Source of the DNA: Cristatella mucedo
Lineage: Eukaryota > Bryozoa > Phylactolaemata > Cristatellidae
Reading direction: 5' to 3'
Length of the DNA stretch: 64,000 nt
Assembly (NCBI GenBank): GCA_009760855.2
Contig: WPIO01000020.1
Location: 2,795,501-2,859,500 of the forward strand
Numbering within the stretch: position 1 is the first letter of the stretch; every line of letters begins with the position of its first letter. This document shows positions 1 through 11,571 of the stretch, one piece after another. The translations under genes and the position numbers were made by a program. The notes below the pieces were generated by a model, which saw only the letters and a list, made by a program, of their open reading frames with translations, had not been told where the DNA came from and did not search any database.

Positions 1-99
1 GAAAGAATCGTCTAGAACCCATTCGCCATTCAAGCTGGACAGAGGAGACATTCTAGTGGCCTATATTCCTTGCCGTAATGGGCCGGGGTGTCGGGCCCA

Positions 100-815
100 A
101 TACCACTAAGCGCTTGCCCCATTGTTTCAGCTAGGTATTTAAGAGTCGAGCGACGCTCGCTCTGGGTCTTTTGTCTTTAGTCTCTTCCGGTCTTCTGTCC
201 GGCTCTGCGCTTCGACGCCATCGGACTCGTTTCTCTGAAAGCGAGGGAGGAGGGCGGGCTGACCGCCGACGATGGACGGAACAGGACAAGACAGTGCTAG
301 CAGAATTCGGTGGACTCCACCGAATACGGTCGTATCGCGCCCGAGCTGGCATTTCGCGTTTCTTTTATGTTTTGTGTGTGCGCGCTAGCACGTGGTCTCG
401 GCATAGGGATTTGCCGGTGCGAGCTAGACGTAGTTGGCGTGTGTGGAGTCCTAGTTCTCTGGTTAGGGTTTAGGCTCCGGTTCGAGCTCAGTCTATTTGG
501 GTCGTTCCCCACAATAGACGTAAGTAACTTCAGTGTGGAGAAGTATTCCCTCCGCAAGAGTGCTTAAGTTGGCGTGTGTGGAGTATTCCTGCCGCACTGG
601 TGGAAACCGAGCCCTAGTTCTCCGGTTAGGGTTTAGGCTCCGGTTCGCGCTCAGCGTGAAGAAGTATTCCCTCCGCAAGAGTGTTGGTGCTGCGAGAACG
701 TGCGAGGAGTGTGGAGATAAAACTGAACTAGACGCGCAGCGACTTTGTACGCTTGCGAATAAAGTTCAGTAAAATCCCCAATTTGTGTGTCTCGCTTTCC
801 AATTCACGCCACGGA
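100..815 (+). mobile_element. LTR-like unit, possible solo LTR
   Basis: The sequence shows a TATA-like element (tatttaa, 136-142) followed by a GC-rich presumed start region, and an AATAAA signal at 758-763 followed by a T/C-rich end. This promoter-to-polyadenylation spacing over about 620 bp is what an LTR of a Ty3/gypsy-type element looks like. No adjoining gag or pol was found on either side, so a solo LTR is the simplest reading. Exact ends and a target-site duplication were not found, so a host promoter or first exon remains possible. Confidence 0.35.
432..683 (+). repeat. Internal tandem duplication in the LTR-like unit
   Basis: Two diverged copies of a block of about 120-135 bp lie head to tail. 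Anchors are agttggcgtgtgtggag at 432 and 566, the ggttagggtttaggctccgg block at about 460 and 624, and gaagtattccctccgcaaga at 540 and 661. Each unit contains one ggttagggttt, a short telomere-like string. Enhancer-type duplications are common inside LTRs, but function here is inference. Confidence 0.75.
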
Positions 816-849
816 CTCGCGACCCCCTTTAGTAACGATAAGCAGACTA

Positions 850-1935
850 GCGCCAGAAACGCTCGTTTGCGTGGCGGCCAGCTTATTGCGCGTAGGCACG
901 CACCGAACGGCCATAGGCGTTAGGTTACGCCGCTAGGTAAGCGGCAGGTCAAGCCTACCCCGCCGAGCCTTCGGCGTTACAATTCTGCATGTGCTAGGTA
1001 GCAGCCACAGCGGAGTGTGACTGCTGTAGCTTTCCAGGGACTGTTACCGTGCAAAGTTTTGAGTTTATGTACTCGTGCTTTGACGCTGAATAAGCTGTTT
1101 TAATACTTTGATATCGGGCTGCGACGGTACGTGCGTGCATTACGGCTGTCACGTGACTTTTACCATGTCTGGATAACAAATGTGCAGTGTATTTGTTCAT
1201 GTACCAATGCAGCGGGATGGTATAGAAGGCGGTTTTGTCGATTAATCGGTTCTGCGTTTCTGTTACTCTTCTTCCCGTTTCACCGACTTGGGGAAGGTTG
1301 TTTTTTTCCGAGCCGCAATGAATTCTAAGGCGTCCTCTGCGGTTACATTCATTGAGGTTACAGCTTGAAATGGCGCGACCTTCATGTCCACAAATTTTGA
1401 TCGACGGTGTGCGTTTACAACCGAGCTACGATTATCGAATCGTTAAGCCATTCAAAACTAAGGAGTTGAACTTCCTGCTCCAATACCCCGCAAATTCATT
1501 GCTCGCTGCGTTCGAAGGTCTGCCTGTGGGTGTGTGGTCAGTCAAAGGATGTGTTGCTTTTAGGCCAGCACGTCTTACAGATATTATAACTATCTATGAC
1601 AGACACTGTTGGAGTGGCAAGAAAATCAAATCCCTTATACGAGCACGATCAGTCACCGTAGAAATCACAAATGCAATGGTTCACGGAGGGCTTTATTCTT
1701 TGCCTATAATGCACTAATCGCTTTGTGGTTTAGATCGGTTCAGGTATCTAGTGAAAGAGAGCTGAACTTAAAGGCGATAGGCATCCATCTTCAGCCCAAG
1801 TAGATGTTTAGCGGTCTAAACTTAGGAGAGTTATTGAGACGCGTTGAAGTCCGTTTGATCGGCGTGATTACTGACAGTAATAAAGAGAAATAGGGACAGG
1901 TGCAGATACAGCTGCAAAACTGGTCTCCAAAATTC
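850..1935. other. Unassigned stretch
   Basis: No recognised gene or repeat. A 121-codon frame at 1352-1717 (+) has mixed composition without any motif I can name; it starts with no supporting context and could be chance or an exon fragment. The stretch ends in an AT-rich block (1944-1995). Confidence 0.4.
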
Positions 1936-2014
1936 CCAAATAATTATTTTTATAATTATATATTCGTATAATTATATAATTATAATTAATTATAGAACTC
2001 GTGGAACTTATTTA

Positions 2015-3170
2015 TTAATAGGCAGAGTACCTGTTGTAAGCAAAGCATGATTGAATGGTTACTGGTAACATGTGCAATGTCAACCAGAATAACATGGTTA
2101 GAGGTGACACGCACATGGTCAGCAGGTAAAAACGCTTAGTAGCAGCCCGCTTAAGCACAAAAAGGACAAATCAAAAGGACCCATTAAATGAAGTGATAAA
2201 CAGGTGCATTTTTAGCTTCTTAAATGTCGTCAAGTCAGGGGATATCGAGGAGGCAGGCGGGAGTGAGTTCCAGGCTTTTGGAACATACGAACTAGAGGCA
2301 AAGTTTTCAAGAAGGTTTATGTTCCAACAAGGTATAGCTAAAATTCGACGCCAAGAAGCAGTTATTTAGATGGAGCAGTTCTTGCTGGGGGGGGGGGGAT
2401 CAGCTCTTTCTAGATAGGCTGGAGCCCGGGAATAGAAAGTGAGGCCTAAAAGTCAGTGAGTGACAAAGTCTCCTCGAGGTCGATTCGCTCTGCTTGATTG
2501 GGAGCCAGTGCAGGCAGTCGGCGAGAAGTGGTGCGATTTGGAAAATGAGACGCTCATAAAAGGAAAGCCTAGCTGCAGAGTTTAGCACCAACATTAATCG
2601 CCTGAATGCAAAGGCCAGTAGATCCGCAAGTTGTGAGTTACAGGAGTCTAGACGGAAAGATACAAATAGAGGGATGAATTTGTATCACTTTCAAAGCAAG
2701 CACGAATTTTAGAAAAGTTAAATAGCTGAAAGTAGGCAGAGTTGATTGTGAAGCTCATGCGGTCTTTAGTGAAAGGCCAATATGGAACAGGAAACCTAGA
2801 TTTTTCGTAGCTGCAGCAGAAAATGTGCTGGCAAAGCCCATTTTGAGCATTCGGTTTTCTTACATCTCAGTCGCACTTAGTGTGCTTATAAATCATAAGT
2901 TAGCAATATTGTCAAGCAATTTGAGAGTATAAACTGCGAAAAGAAGCGGACCAAGCACAGAGCCGTGAGGCAAAAATTGTTTTAGAGGTTCCTCGAATGA
3001 AATTTTTCTATTCAAATCACTACTTTGGTGTATCCCACTAAGACAGGACCAGAACCAATCTTTTCACTTGCCAGTGATAATCAGACGAGACGATATGCAC
3101 CCGAGAATGACTTGGGACGCAGTTTTGGGCTCCAACAGTTCAGCGAGCGAATGGAATAACTAGTTATATG
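2015..3170 (-). mobile_element. LINE-A copy, 5'-truncated, decayed
   Basis: Read on the minus strand, this is an L2/CR1-like LINE. A degenerate RT block with a PQGSVLGPLLF-like motif (read as PHGSVLGPLLF) falls at about 2930-2975, then the C-terminal domain, then the 3' UTR with the same words seen in other copies (for example caagtcaggggat at 2231). The YADD catalytic region is lost in a deletion and several stops are present. The last 3' bases are diverged and merge into AT-rich DNA at 1944-2010, so the usual stem-loop is not recognisable. A G-run at 2387-2398 disrupts the C-terminal region. Confidence 0.8.
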
Positions 3171-3856
3171 AAGGATCCAAGACCACGAGGTCTTTATGGG
3201 TTGGTATGCCTGCTACTCGAGAGGAAGGTTACGTGCCGTTAGCCGCTGACCCCTATTAACCACTTTGACTATCACAACCCCCGTTGTAGTCTTTGTGATT
3301 ACTTACGAAGTATTCGAAGTTCATGGCCATTCAAAACCTCATTTATTATGAACGGTCGTGTATGCGATTTGTTGTTGGGTTGACGATCGCTTCGCCCGGT
3401 CAGGGACGGCGGGCTAGAACCTTCTAGAAGAGGTTCTTCCCTCCCTCTCCAAAGCCTCCATACTCCTGGTAGAATCAGCAAGTTCTCCTTTTCTGCAACC
3501 GTTGGCGATAACCCCACTTTCCACCGCTGACCTTATCAAATTAGGTATAAAAGAATCTTTCTCGTGAAGAGCCACGCCTAGTTAGCTCAGTGGGCCTTCG
3601 GTGTGCTGGCGACGGTCAAGCGAATAGAATGGGAGTGACGGGCTCCGAGGCGGCCGCGCTCAAAACTCCGCAAGGAGCTCGGAGAAAATCGCCACAAATC
3701 TGCAATCAGTGGAGATGGACTGCTCAGGGAGTTGAGCTTTACCAAGACGCCTAAGCGAGTCTTGGCCAGCTGGCCACCTGTCGATGTCATCAAGGAAGTG
3801 AGTGCCTTCGCGAGGCGACCGAAAGTCGCCACCGGCAGCGCCTCTTGAGAACAAGC
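3171..3856. other. Unassigned stretch with an A-box-like word
   Basis: No gene recognised. The plus strand at 3581-3593 contains tagctcagtgg, an exact fit to a tRNA A box, but no convincing B box follows at the expected distance. It may be the worn head of a tRNA-derived SINE. Confidence 0.35.
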
Positions 3857-4191
3857 TGTGGTTTGTGGTTCTCTATGCATGGCTCAGATCGCTGGGCTCG
3901 CCTGCACACTGCAAGTACAGGCAGACCGGTAGTGGCCCAGGGACAGGCCAGTGCACGGCTGTGGTATGATGGCTGTGGTGTATCCACAGGCCGTCTCACG
4001 GGATGAGTTGTGGCTGGGAGAGAGTAGGGGGGGGGGGGGGGAGGAGGAGGGAAGGCCAACCTGGCAGAAGGCAGTTGTGTCTGGGGGAGCGCTGCAGGCG
4101 CACGCGCGAATATACGTTCCTGCGAACCAGCTTCGGTGTTCTGCCTGCGCCCGCGTACGTACTCAGTTGGAAGAGCACAGTTTAATCTACA
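3857..4191 (+). repeat. Direct repeat, copy 1 (about 335 bp)
   Basis: This block, starting tgtggtttgtggttctc and ending tttaatcta, is repeated at 4748-5087 with roughly 85% identity by eye and small indels. A 14-base G run interrupts this copy at about 4027. The two copies start with TG and end near CA, and they flank about 560 bp, so a small non-autonomous LTR element (TRIM-like) is possible. No primer-binding site or target duplication could be shown; a simple segmental duplication is equally possible. Confidence 0.8.
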
Positions 4192-4269
4192 AGCTATTTC
4201 TCGGCGGAGCGACTGTCTGACCCGTGTAAACATGCTGCTGAAGTACTACCACGCCCGGGACGACTTTGC

Positions 4270-4520
4270 TAGACTTGGCAGAGCTCGCAGCGGCGGCAGA
4301 GCTCGCAGCGGCGGCGGTAGTCAGCAGCGGCGGTAGTGCCAGCAGTGGAGGCAGAGCCCGAGCTGGAGGCAGAGCCAGCACTGCCGGCAGAGGCAGAGCC
4401 CGTAAAGGCAGCGGCGGCCGAGCAAGGAGCAGCAACGGCGAACGCCAGCGAGACGGCTGCGGCAATTGCCAACGAGGCGGTGGAGGCGAACGCCAGTAAA
4501 ACGCCAGCAGAGGCACACAG
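4270..4520. repeat. GC-rich imperfect GCN/GGC trinucleotide region
   Basis: Imperfect gcagcggcggcag-type repeats fill this interval between the two direct repeats. Read on the plus strand from 4336, they give an Ala/Glu-rich frame of 104 codons; the other frames are also open. This composition opens every frame, so I do not call a protein. A tatata word (4583) lies just downstream. Confidence 0.6.
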
Positions 4521-4747
4521 TGGCGCTGTGGAGACAGGCGAGGCGGAAATATGTACGGGCTGGCGAGGCTTGAAAGCTGGGGCCATATATAGCCAGCATG
4601 CGGTCAAAGGTCGTGCTGTCGCGTGCCTCCTCCGAGCGGCCGTTCCCTAGCCTCGGGCTAGACGGGCACCGCGACCAGCGAAGTTCGGGGCAATCACGCC
4701 AAGTTTTTCAGGTGTCTGTATGATGCTGATCCGTAAGATCAAGGGGG

Positions 4748-5087
4748 TGTGGTTTGTGGTTCTCTGTGCATGGCTCAGATCGCTGGGCTCGCCGGCACAC
4801 TGCCAGTTAGGCAGACCGGTAGTGGCCCAGGGACAGGCCAGTGCACGGCTGTGGTCTGACGGCTGCTGTTTATCCACAAGCCGGCTTTGTCTCCCGCCGA
4901 CTCACGAGATGAGTTGTGGCTGGGAGCGATAGGGGGGAGGAGTGAACGCGGACATGGCAGAGGGCAGTTGTGTCTGGGGGAGCGCTGGGTGCAGGCGCAC
5001 CGGACAATGTAGGCTCCTGCAAACCAGCGTCGGTGTTCTGCCTGCGCTGCGTACGTACTCAGTTGGAAGACACTGTTTAATCTATGC
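4748..5087 (+). repeat. Direct repeat, copy 2 (about 340 bp)
   Basis: Second copy of the block at 3857-4191, 891 bp downstream in the same orientation. It lacks the long G run of copy 1 and carries a small insertion near 4885. The shared end words are gtacgtactcagttggaag and tttaatcta. Confidence 0.8.
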
Positions 5088-5089
5088 AA

Positions 5090-5720
5090 GCCACCTTCCT
5101 CCGTCGCTCGCGTAACTGCTAATGGTGACAGTAGTCATTCCTGAGAGTCTGAAGAGATGCAGTAGCCGGTTCTAGGAATAATTTGTTACTAGCAACGAGG
5201 ATTGGAGAACTTTTTAAGATCGTGTGCTGGCATTCGCTGTTACGTCGCTCTATACTCGAACTCAGACATAACTCTTGGAACTACATTTTAATCAGGCTTG
5301 TTATAGTACTTCCCGGACTTTAAGCTCGATTGATTCAGCCGTGCATTGATCAAACCTTAAATTTTCTTAAAACGGTGCCTTAATTTGCATGCTCAATAAG
5401 TCTGAAGATACCGAATAACGTCAAGATATCCTCAATCTGGACAATATCTGGAAAGAACATCAAAGTCCAGCTGCGTATCGCTGCATTTGCTCCGGCCGCG
5501 TGAATTACCGCACGCGTGCCTATGCCTATTGAAATTGTGCATATCTTCCCAAGAAATTCGCTTAAAATGATGAATTTTCTAGCAAACACTAAATGCACAG
5601 TAAGAGCTTAAGTTCTCTCAGGGCTCTGTTAAAATAGGTTACCATTATTTTTTCTTAGTATGCAGCCTTTATAGCAGCTTGAGTGGATCATAAGCAAGCG
5701 AAGTTGCACTTAAGGGGAAA
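5090..5720. other. Unassigned stretch
   Basis: Nothing recognised. Short frames only (longest 72 codons), no repeat relationship seen to the rest of the window. Confidence 0.4.
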
Positions 5721-5892
5721 GGCTGGCTGATTCAACTGCCTCAAATTGTAAAGCAGCAGAGGAGCCGGGAGATCGGATATCGGCCACCTTTTGCCGTGGG
5801 CAAAAGGGACTCTGTGCCCACTGCAAACGGCTCGAATCCACGACTCGAATCTTGAAAGGCGAGCGCCTTAGGCCTGAGCTAAGACTCCGGAT
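5721..5892 (-). mobile_element. tRNA-derived SINE (body family 1)
   Basis: On the minus strand a tRNA-like head (cttagctcaggcc A-box region near 5880; B box ggattcgagcc, 5829-5839) is followed by a body that ends in the words ggctcctctgctgctttaca and ttgaatcagcc. The same body, diverged, appears at 14031, 27529, 27731, 43408 and 60501. Pol III promoter plus fixed body identifies a SINE; the founder tRNA is not determined. Confidence 0.75.
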
Positions 5893-6949
5893 TAGGTAAT
5901 GATATTAAGAAAATAGGCCAATGAAGCTCTCCTGCATTGTTACCCGAAAAATGGGCTCGCGTGCACTTATAGCGGGCGGATAATTCCAATGAGTCGCCGA
6001 CTGCTCGCCCGGCACGCACGTCCTAATATTGGTTGCTACACTTCACTAGGGGTAGGAAGGTTGGGCACTTGCTCTGCGCTCGGGATTCGTTCCGAATTAG
6101 ATCACACACTACACAGCTGGCCGATGCGGTATTTATTGTTTAATTCGACGAGATATTTTAGGAGACATGACTTTCGCTGAGCAAGTGGTCTTCACCATTG
6201 ACAGTGGTATACTATGAAACTCGTGGCGGTAAATATGGCAGGCAGCCAGTGCTAAAACGGTTATGCACCTGATATGTGACCATGCAAGCTCATGCGTACT
6301 CAGGGTTGGTCTAAAATCAGTATTTAGTTTACCCTTCGTCTTTGAGCTGATTTTATTGTGGTTGTGATGCATTATCTGCGGCAAATCTCTTAACAAACAT
6401 TTCCGAGAGCTCTTACGGCACGGAAGATCGCACATTTTAAGCAAGAGTCGACTGAAAAGTTGCTTTTAACTAATAATAGAGCTTTGCCAGTATTAATACG
6501 GGCAAACTGGTGCAGATAAAATGCAGTCGCAGAACACAAAGTGTCTCCAAGTAGAGACGAAGCATAAAGAGAGGGGTCGTAACCCTGACACACGATTCAC
6601 GAATTAGATACGCCGGCGGCTAGTAACCTGTGTGCTAGTTACGATCGCTTGTGCCTATTATCGCTTTTTTGTCGTAGTTCAAATGCATTCCTGGATGTTA
6701 TTCCTGTAGCTAAGACCTGTGAATTATGCATTAACAAAATAAAAACGCCCAGGAGCCGCCGCCGGGCCTCAATCTGACACACCACTTGTTTGGCGGGAGC
6801 TTCGAGCAGAGTACCCGCTCATTTGATATTCCTAGCATTGCCTCGAACCACTCTGCACGCTCTCTCTCTCTCTCAAGCTTTACTGTGAGTAACTCTTAAC
6901 TTAGTGGTCGTCAGGCCGGTTATAACTCCGGCATTCTAACTTGACGCCT
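5893..6949. other. Unassigned stretch upstream of LINE-A
   Basis: No gene recognised. A short (CT)n lies at 6861-6874. Part of 6750-6949 may be the 5' UTR of the LINE that follows, since the endonuclease similarity starts directly after it, but nothing in the sequence marks the element's 5' end. Confidence 0.35.
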
Positions 6950-9900
6950 TTCCTTGAAATTCTCGCTCAACTTGCCATAAACCCGCAGTAATAAGGGACC
7001 TTATTTCTAAGAAAAATCTCGACCTAATCTACTGGGCTGAAACTTAGCTAAAATCGGTAAACTGTGCGATCATTAAAGAAGCTATGCCGGCTAGTTTCTC
7101 CTCCTTCACAACCCTAGAGCAATCAAAACTAGAGGTGGAGTTGCTATTACACGCTCTAAATTCGACTTCTAGCCGTTTGCAGTGCCCTCGAACCAGTCTT
7201 TTCAATATATTGCCTTGATTTCACCTGACAACAAGCTACCGACGGGGGCATGAGTCTATCGCCCTGCAGCAGGTACCAAGTCAACATTTATCTCAGACTT
7301 CTTTGATCTTATTTCGATTCTGTGTACAAGAAATCAATATTTCATCATTATGAGGGAAATCGAAATTCATTTGGATAACAAATCTGACGTCTTCAGCACT
7401 GAATTTCGTGTACTGACTGACTCATTGTCTCTTGTGGCTCATGTGCTTGGACCTACTCAAATCAAAGGTCGCACACTTGACCAATTCTTCTCGTACAACT
7501 GTACTTCGTCATAACCAAATCCTGCTTATCTGACCACAGGAAGATCTCATTCAGTCTACAGTGTGTACCCTCCTCTTCATCTAAAATACCCTGTGAATTG
7601 AGAAACCTCGTGACCCTTGAAATCGATGCTGCTCTTGCGGGAATATTTGCATCGCCTCTGCTGCTCAATCCCCCTTCCAACCTATCATCACTGGTTAGTT
7701 ACTACAATACCACACTAGCCGACATGCTCGTAGAGTTACACATTTGACTTAGCGCACTGTGCGCCCTCCCTCGCCGAGACGGCCCACGATTTACCAGAAA
7801 AATTAAATTAGATAGGTCTATTAAGTGCAAGCTTAAAAAGCATACAAAAGATCAGGACTGACTGTACGTAAAAAATCGCACAAGGACTACTGTAGATCGT
7901 ACCAATCGATCATAGCAAAGGCTAGGTATAACTCCTATAAAAACATTGTTGAATCACAAATGCACTAGCAAGAAATGCTACTGTCGACGACCAACCTTCT
8001 CCTTAACTGCTCCCAGGTTAGCTCATTACCTAGCGATTCCTGTGGTTATCTATCTGAGTAGTGACCTCTTCCGGAAGTTCATATACCAATCAAATGACAA
8101 GACAAATAGTCCATTTGACCGTATTCTCACTGTCCTGATTCTAAGATGCATCGATCTGATGCTGCCATACAAAACTAACATCATAAATATGTCATTTGCC
8201 TCAGGTCATGTACCACAACCTTTGAATGTAGGCAGGCGACTACTCAAGAAAGCAACACTGGACCATGAGAGCCTGAACCACTTGCGCCCAGTCTCCCTTC
8301 TACCATTCCATTTATACCATTCAAAGCCACTCGAACAAGTCGCGGCTGACCATCAGACCTTATATATTGAAACTTCAAACCTTGCAAGCAAGTTCCACTC
8401 CGGTTTTAGAGTTAATCACTCCACAGAGTCAGCATTACTTCGGGTGTTTAGCGACTTATTTATGAATGAAGACTTAGGTAGATTCCCTCGGCAAGTTTTG
8501 CCCTATCCATAGGTAGCTTTTGATGCTATCTATAACCAAGTCTTTCCTGAGTGTCTCTCATCTCGCCTGGGCTTCACTTGCACTGTATTGCAATGCTTCA
8601 AGTTCTATCTCAGTGGGAGACTCCAGAGTAGTTATGTGAATAAACAAAGGTGATTTGAAGAACCGCTGAAGTACAGGTTACCTCAGGGCCCTGTGTTTGC
8701 TTCGCTTGTTTTCACAGAATACACGACCTCTTGCCAGTAGTATCAAAAGGTACAGTCTTAGGCTTTCACTTAAATGCAGATGACACTCAGCTGTACCTTT
8801 GCTTTGATCCCTCTAAGCGGTAGAGCTCGTCGAATTCTCTCGTCACCCTTTCTGCACGTATTGATGTCATTGGCACATCCAGGCTGCTAATTATCTTAAA
8901 TTGAATGAAGATAGAACTATAACTTACTAATTATGGGAAAACCAAGTCTGATTAAGAAATTGTAAAGGCTACGACTCAAAATTGGCTCTGCCAGCATATC
9001 TCCTGTTAAATCGGCACGAAATGTAGGTGTCATGTTCCAAAGTGACCTTTCATTAGACGACCACATCAGCTCGACAATGAAGTCTGCCTACTTTCAGCTA
9101 CATAAGATTAATAAAATTCGGGCTTGTTTAGATAAGGATACCACGTCTAAGTTGGTCCGTGCATTTGTGACATCCCGTCTTGACTTCTGTAACTCACTGC
9201 TTGCTGGCCTACCGGCATGTGCAATCAGGCGATTGCAGCTGGTGCAAAACTCTGCAGCTAGGCTTGTCTGTCGTGAGCGACGCAGTTGCCACATCACACC
9301 ACTTCTCGCCGACCTGCACTGGCAACCAGTCAAGCAACGGATTGACTTCAAGGTTTCGTCACTCACTTTTAGGTCACTTCATTCTTCGGCTCCAGCCTAT
9401 CAATCAGATCTACTCCCCCACCAGACCAAGCATCGTACCACCCGCTTTTCGGAATCCAACAGTCTACCAACTCCTCGTACAAACCTCAAATCTTTTGGAG
9501 ACCGTGCATTTAGTTCGCATGCTCCCAAAGCCTGGAACTCACTCCCGACTTATGTCAGAACATCCCTGGCTTGACCACATTTAAAAAGAACTTAAAACGC
9601 GCCTATTCAGGACAGCCTTTAGTGGGTTCCTGTGATTCATCTTTTCTGTGCTTATGCGTGCTGACACTGTGCATGCTGCCACTAACCACATTTGCATGCT
9701 GACCCTGTGCATGTCACCCCTAACCATGTTATTCATGTTGTTTATCAAGCATGATATTACTCACGATTCAATCGCGTTTCCCTTCGCAGCAAATGTAAAG
9801 CGCCTGGAAAGAGATTGAGTTCCCTTTGCAGTAAATGTAAAGCGCCTAGTGAGAGATTGAGATCTCTGAGGGTGCTTTATCAAATGCATTATTATTATTA

Positions 9901-9960
9901 TTATTATTATTCTGTTCTCTGACGACGCTTTATCAAGTGCATTATTATTAATATTATTCA
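6950..9960 (+). mobile_element. LINE-A, near full-length (endonuclease, RT, C-terminal domain, 3' tail), dead
   Basis: This is the most complete copy of the dominant L2/CR1-like non-LTR retrotransposon. The APE-type endonuclease begins near 6965 (a KPAVIRDLIS-like block), passes an AETWLKS-like motif near 7045 and the GDFNIHLD site (here GEIEIHLD, so altered) near 7360, and reaches the SDH motif at 7529-7537. A linker follows, then the RT N-terminus (NIINMSFASGHVPQPL near 8175), the NHSTESALL block near 8415, and the catalytic YADD box, which is NADD here (8773-8784). The open C-terminal segment covers 9032-9574 and carries the NSAARLVCRERRSC and SFGDRAFSSHAPKAWNSLP blocks typical of the L2/CR1 group. 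The 3' end has the stem-loop and (ATT)n tail to 9910, then a second partial tail to 9960. Multiple stops and frameshifts make it inactive. An ORF1 was not found. Confidence 0.88.
9785..9960 (+). repeat. Duplicated LINE-A 3' tail segments
   Basis: Within the 3' end of the LINE, the segment with aaatgtaaagcgcct occurs twice (about 9794 and 9835), and the segment ctttatcaagtgcattatta recurs after the first (ATT)n run. This gives stacked tails in one element, consistent with slippage during reverse transcription or a second tail insertion. Confidence 0.75.
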
Positions 9961-9964
9961 TGCC

Positions 9965-10284
9965 TACGTTTAGCTACATAGCATAGTTAAATTCGGGCTT
10001 GCTTAAAACGGATACCTCATCTAAATTGGTCCATGCATTTGTGACATCCCGTCTTGACTTCTGTAATTCCCTGCTTGCTGGTCTACCGGCCTGTGCACTC
10101 AGGAGCTTACAGCTGGTGCTTAATCCTGCAGCTAGGCTCGTCTGTAGTTAGCGTCTCACCAAATTCAGTTGCCATATCTCACCACTTCTCGCCGACCTGC
10201 GCTGGCTCCCAGTCAAGCAAAGCATCGAATTCAAAGTTCTAAGATGGCGCTGTAATAAACGTATTATTATTATCATTGTTATTA
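9965..10284 (+). mobile_element. LINE-A fragment with internal deletion
   Basis: The C-terminal RT-associated segment (IRACL...SRLDFCNSLLAGLPAC block) runs to 10242 and then jumps directly to the last bases of the element (atggcgctgtaataaacg plus ATT-type tail). About 600 bp of C-terminal coding and 3' UTR are missing. It follows the previous copy in the same orientation after 5-10 bp. Confidence 0.85.
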
Positions 10285-10539
10285 CGAGATAGAAAAACAG
10301 TCATCCCCGTTAGTGTGTACCCAAGTTCCAGGGGTCAAAGGCTAGTTCCCGCCAAACCCCGCCATACTCCAGCCACGCCGCCGCTGGCTAGGCCACTGAA
10401 CCAGGGTAAGACGAGCGGCCCTCAGGTTAAACATCTTTATAATAACGCATGCGCCAACAACAGAGGAACTAAGCAAGTCTACAAGGAGGGTCCTAAACAA
10501 AATACACTATAGGGGCGCAAGACGACGAAGCAAGCGCGA

Positions 10540-10960
10540 ACAAACGTGTTAATGTAACGTAATGTAATGTATCTCCGTCTGTAACACCACAAAGTCATAT
10601 AGACCACGTGGGTGTTATGCAGGAGAGTTTTGTATAGCGCACTCACAGCCTAAGCGGCTTTCGGTAAGACTTCGTCTCATGCAACAAAGAAAAAGTGGGA
10701 AGCATAGCAGAGTCAGGAGAGCAGTTGAGGTAGTGAGTAGCATGGAAGCAGCAGCTTAGAACCACTGAAAAGGATGTGCCATAGTCGACAGTAGGAGAGT
10801 AGTTGTCGTTGCGTAAGAATTGTGGAAGCAAGTTCCCCAGCCTAGGACCTGCAGAGCTAAAGCTTCTATCGCCAACGGTCTTTAAGCGGAGGAATGGGAC
10901 AGCTAATTTATTGTCCACAGAGGACCTGAGGGCGCGAACAGGCTGAAACTGATGCTAGTT
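10540..10960 (-). mobile_element. LINE-B 3' fragment
   Basis: Minus-strand coding from 10918 reads through a VDNKLAVPFLRLKTVGDRSF block and an AGPRL block, the same C-terminal fold as in LINE-A but a different family. The LINE-B 3' UTR follows (cttaggctgtgagtgcgct words, then ggtgttacagacgg near 10575) and an (ATGTA)-like tail near 10548-10570. Related copies are at 45290 and 59905. The element is 5'-truncated at about 10960. Confidence 0.8.
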
Positions 10961-11465
10961 GGTCAGTCGGCTTCCACAGTCCTGTCGCTGTACCGACTCC
11001 GAATCCAACAGTACGAGCGTACGCCGTCCAAAACCCGGCTAGCTGAGTAATTGCTTGGCTAGTTGGAGTCGACGTCCACCACAGTCGAGAGCTTCCGCCC
11101 AAGGACGCCAACACACGGGGGTCCCGAAAACGCTACACGGGGAACGCGGAATATACAAGTCTCAACAACGAGCGTGCTATCCAGCTCCGCTCGGGCCTTG
11201 GGTACTCGTTGCCTTGCGTGCGTGGCCGCATCGCCGTAGCACGCCTGCAACCATCCAGGTGCATAACTCGGCGAGACCGGGAGCCTCCAACACCATGACT
11301 TACTCGGCCATTTTCTCCTACCCAAAAGCCCGGGTGACCTCACGTCACCGCACGTGCCGTAGGTCCGACCCCGGCCTAGCCGGTGACCCTTACCCTCATT
11401 ATAGCCGTCCGGTCCCAGCCAACCGAATCTAGCCTAGGTACAAGTGTAAATCTGCACACGAGGTA
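10961..11465. other. Unassigned CpG-containing stretch
   Basis: Moderately GC-rich, with several overlapping short frames on both strands (longest 125 codons, 11055-11432 plus strand). None shows a motif I recognise. Confidence 0.35.
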
Positions 11466-11566
11466 CTGGTATTTCCCGCTGAACGTTCCCCCTTCGGACA
11501 TTCTCCACCGGGACATTTCGTCCCCCCCCCGACATTCCCCACCCTGGGTTAGGACATTCCCCCTGG
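11466..11566 (+). repeat. Degenerate GGACATTTCCCC-type motif cluster
   Basis: At least five degenerate copies of a unit close to ggacattccccctgg lie in tandem, including ggacattctccaccg (11497), ggacatttcgtcccc (11511), gacattccccaccctg and ggacattccccctgg. The same motif recurs inverted at 12294-12387 and direct at 46066-46120. It directly precedes the TTTAGGG-like array. Function unknown. Confidence 0.8.
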
Positions 11567-11571
11567 TATAC

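Noticed and set aside
4187-4650. Ala/Glu-rich and Leu/Ala-rich frames on both strands
   Set aside because: GCN-type repeats open every frame; no start context or domain supports one protein.
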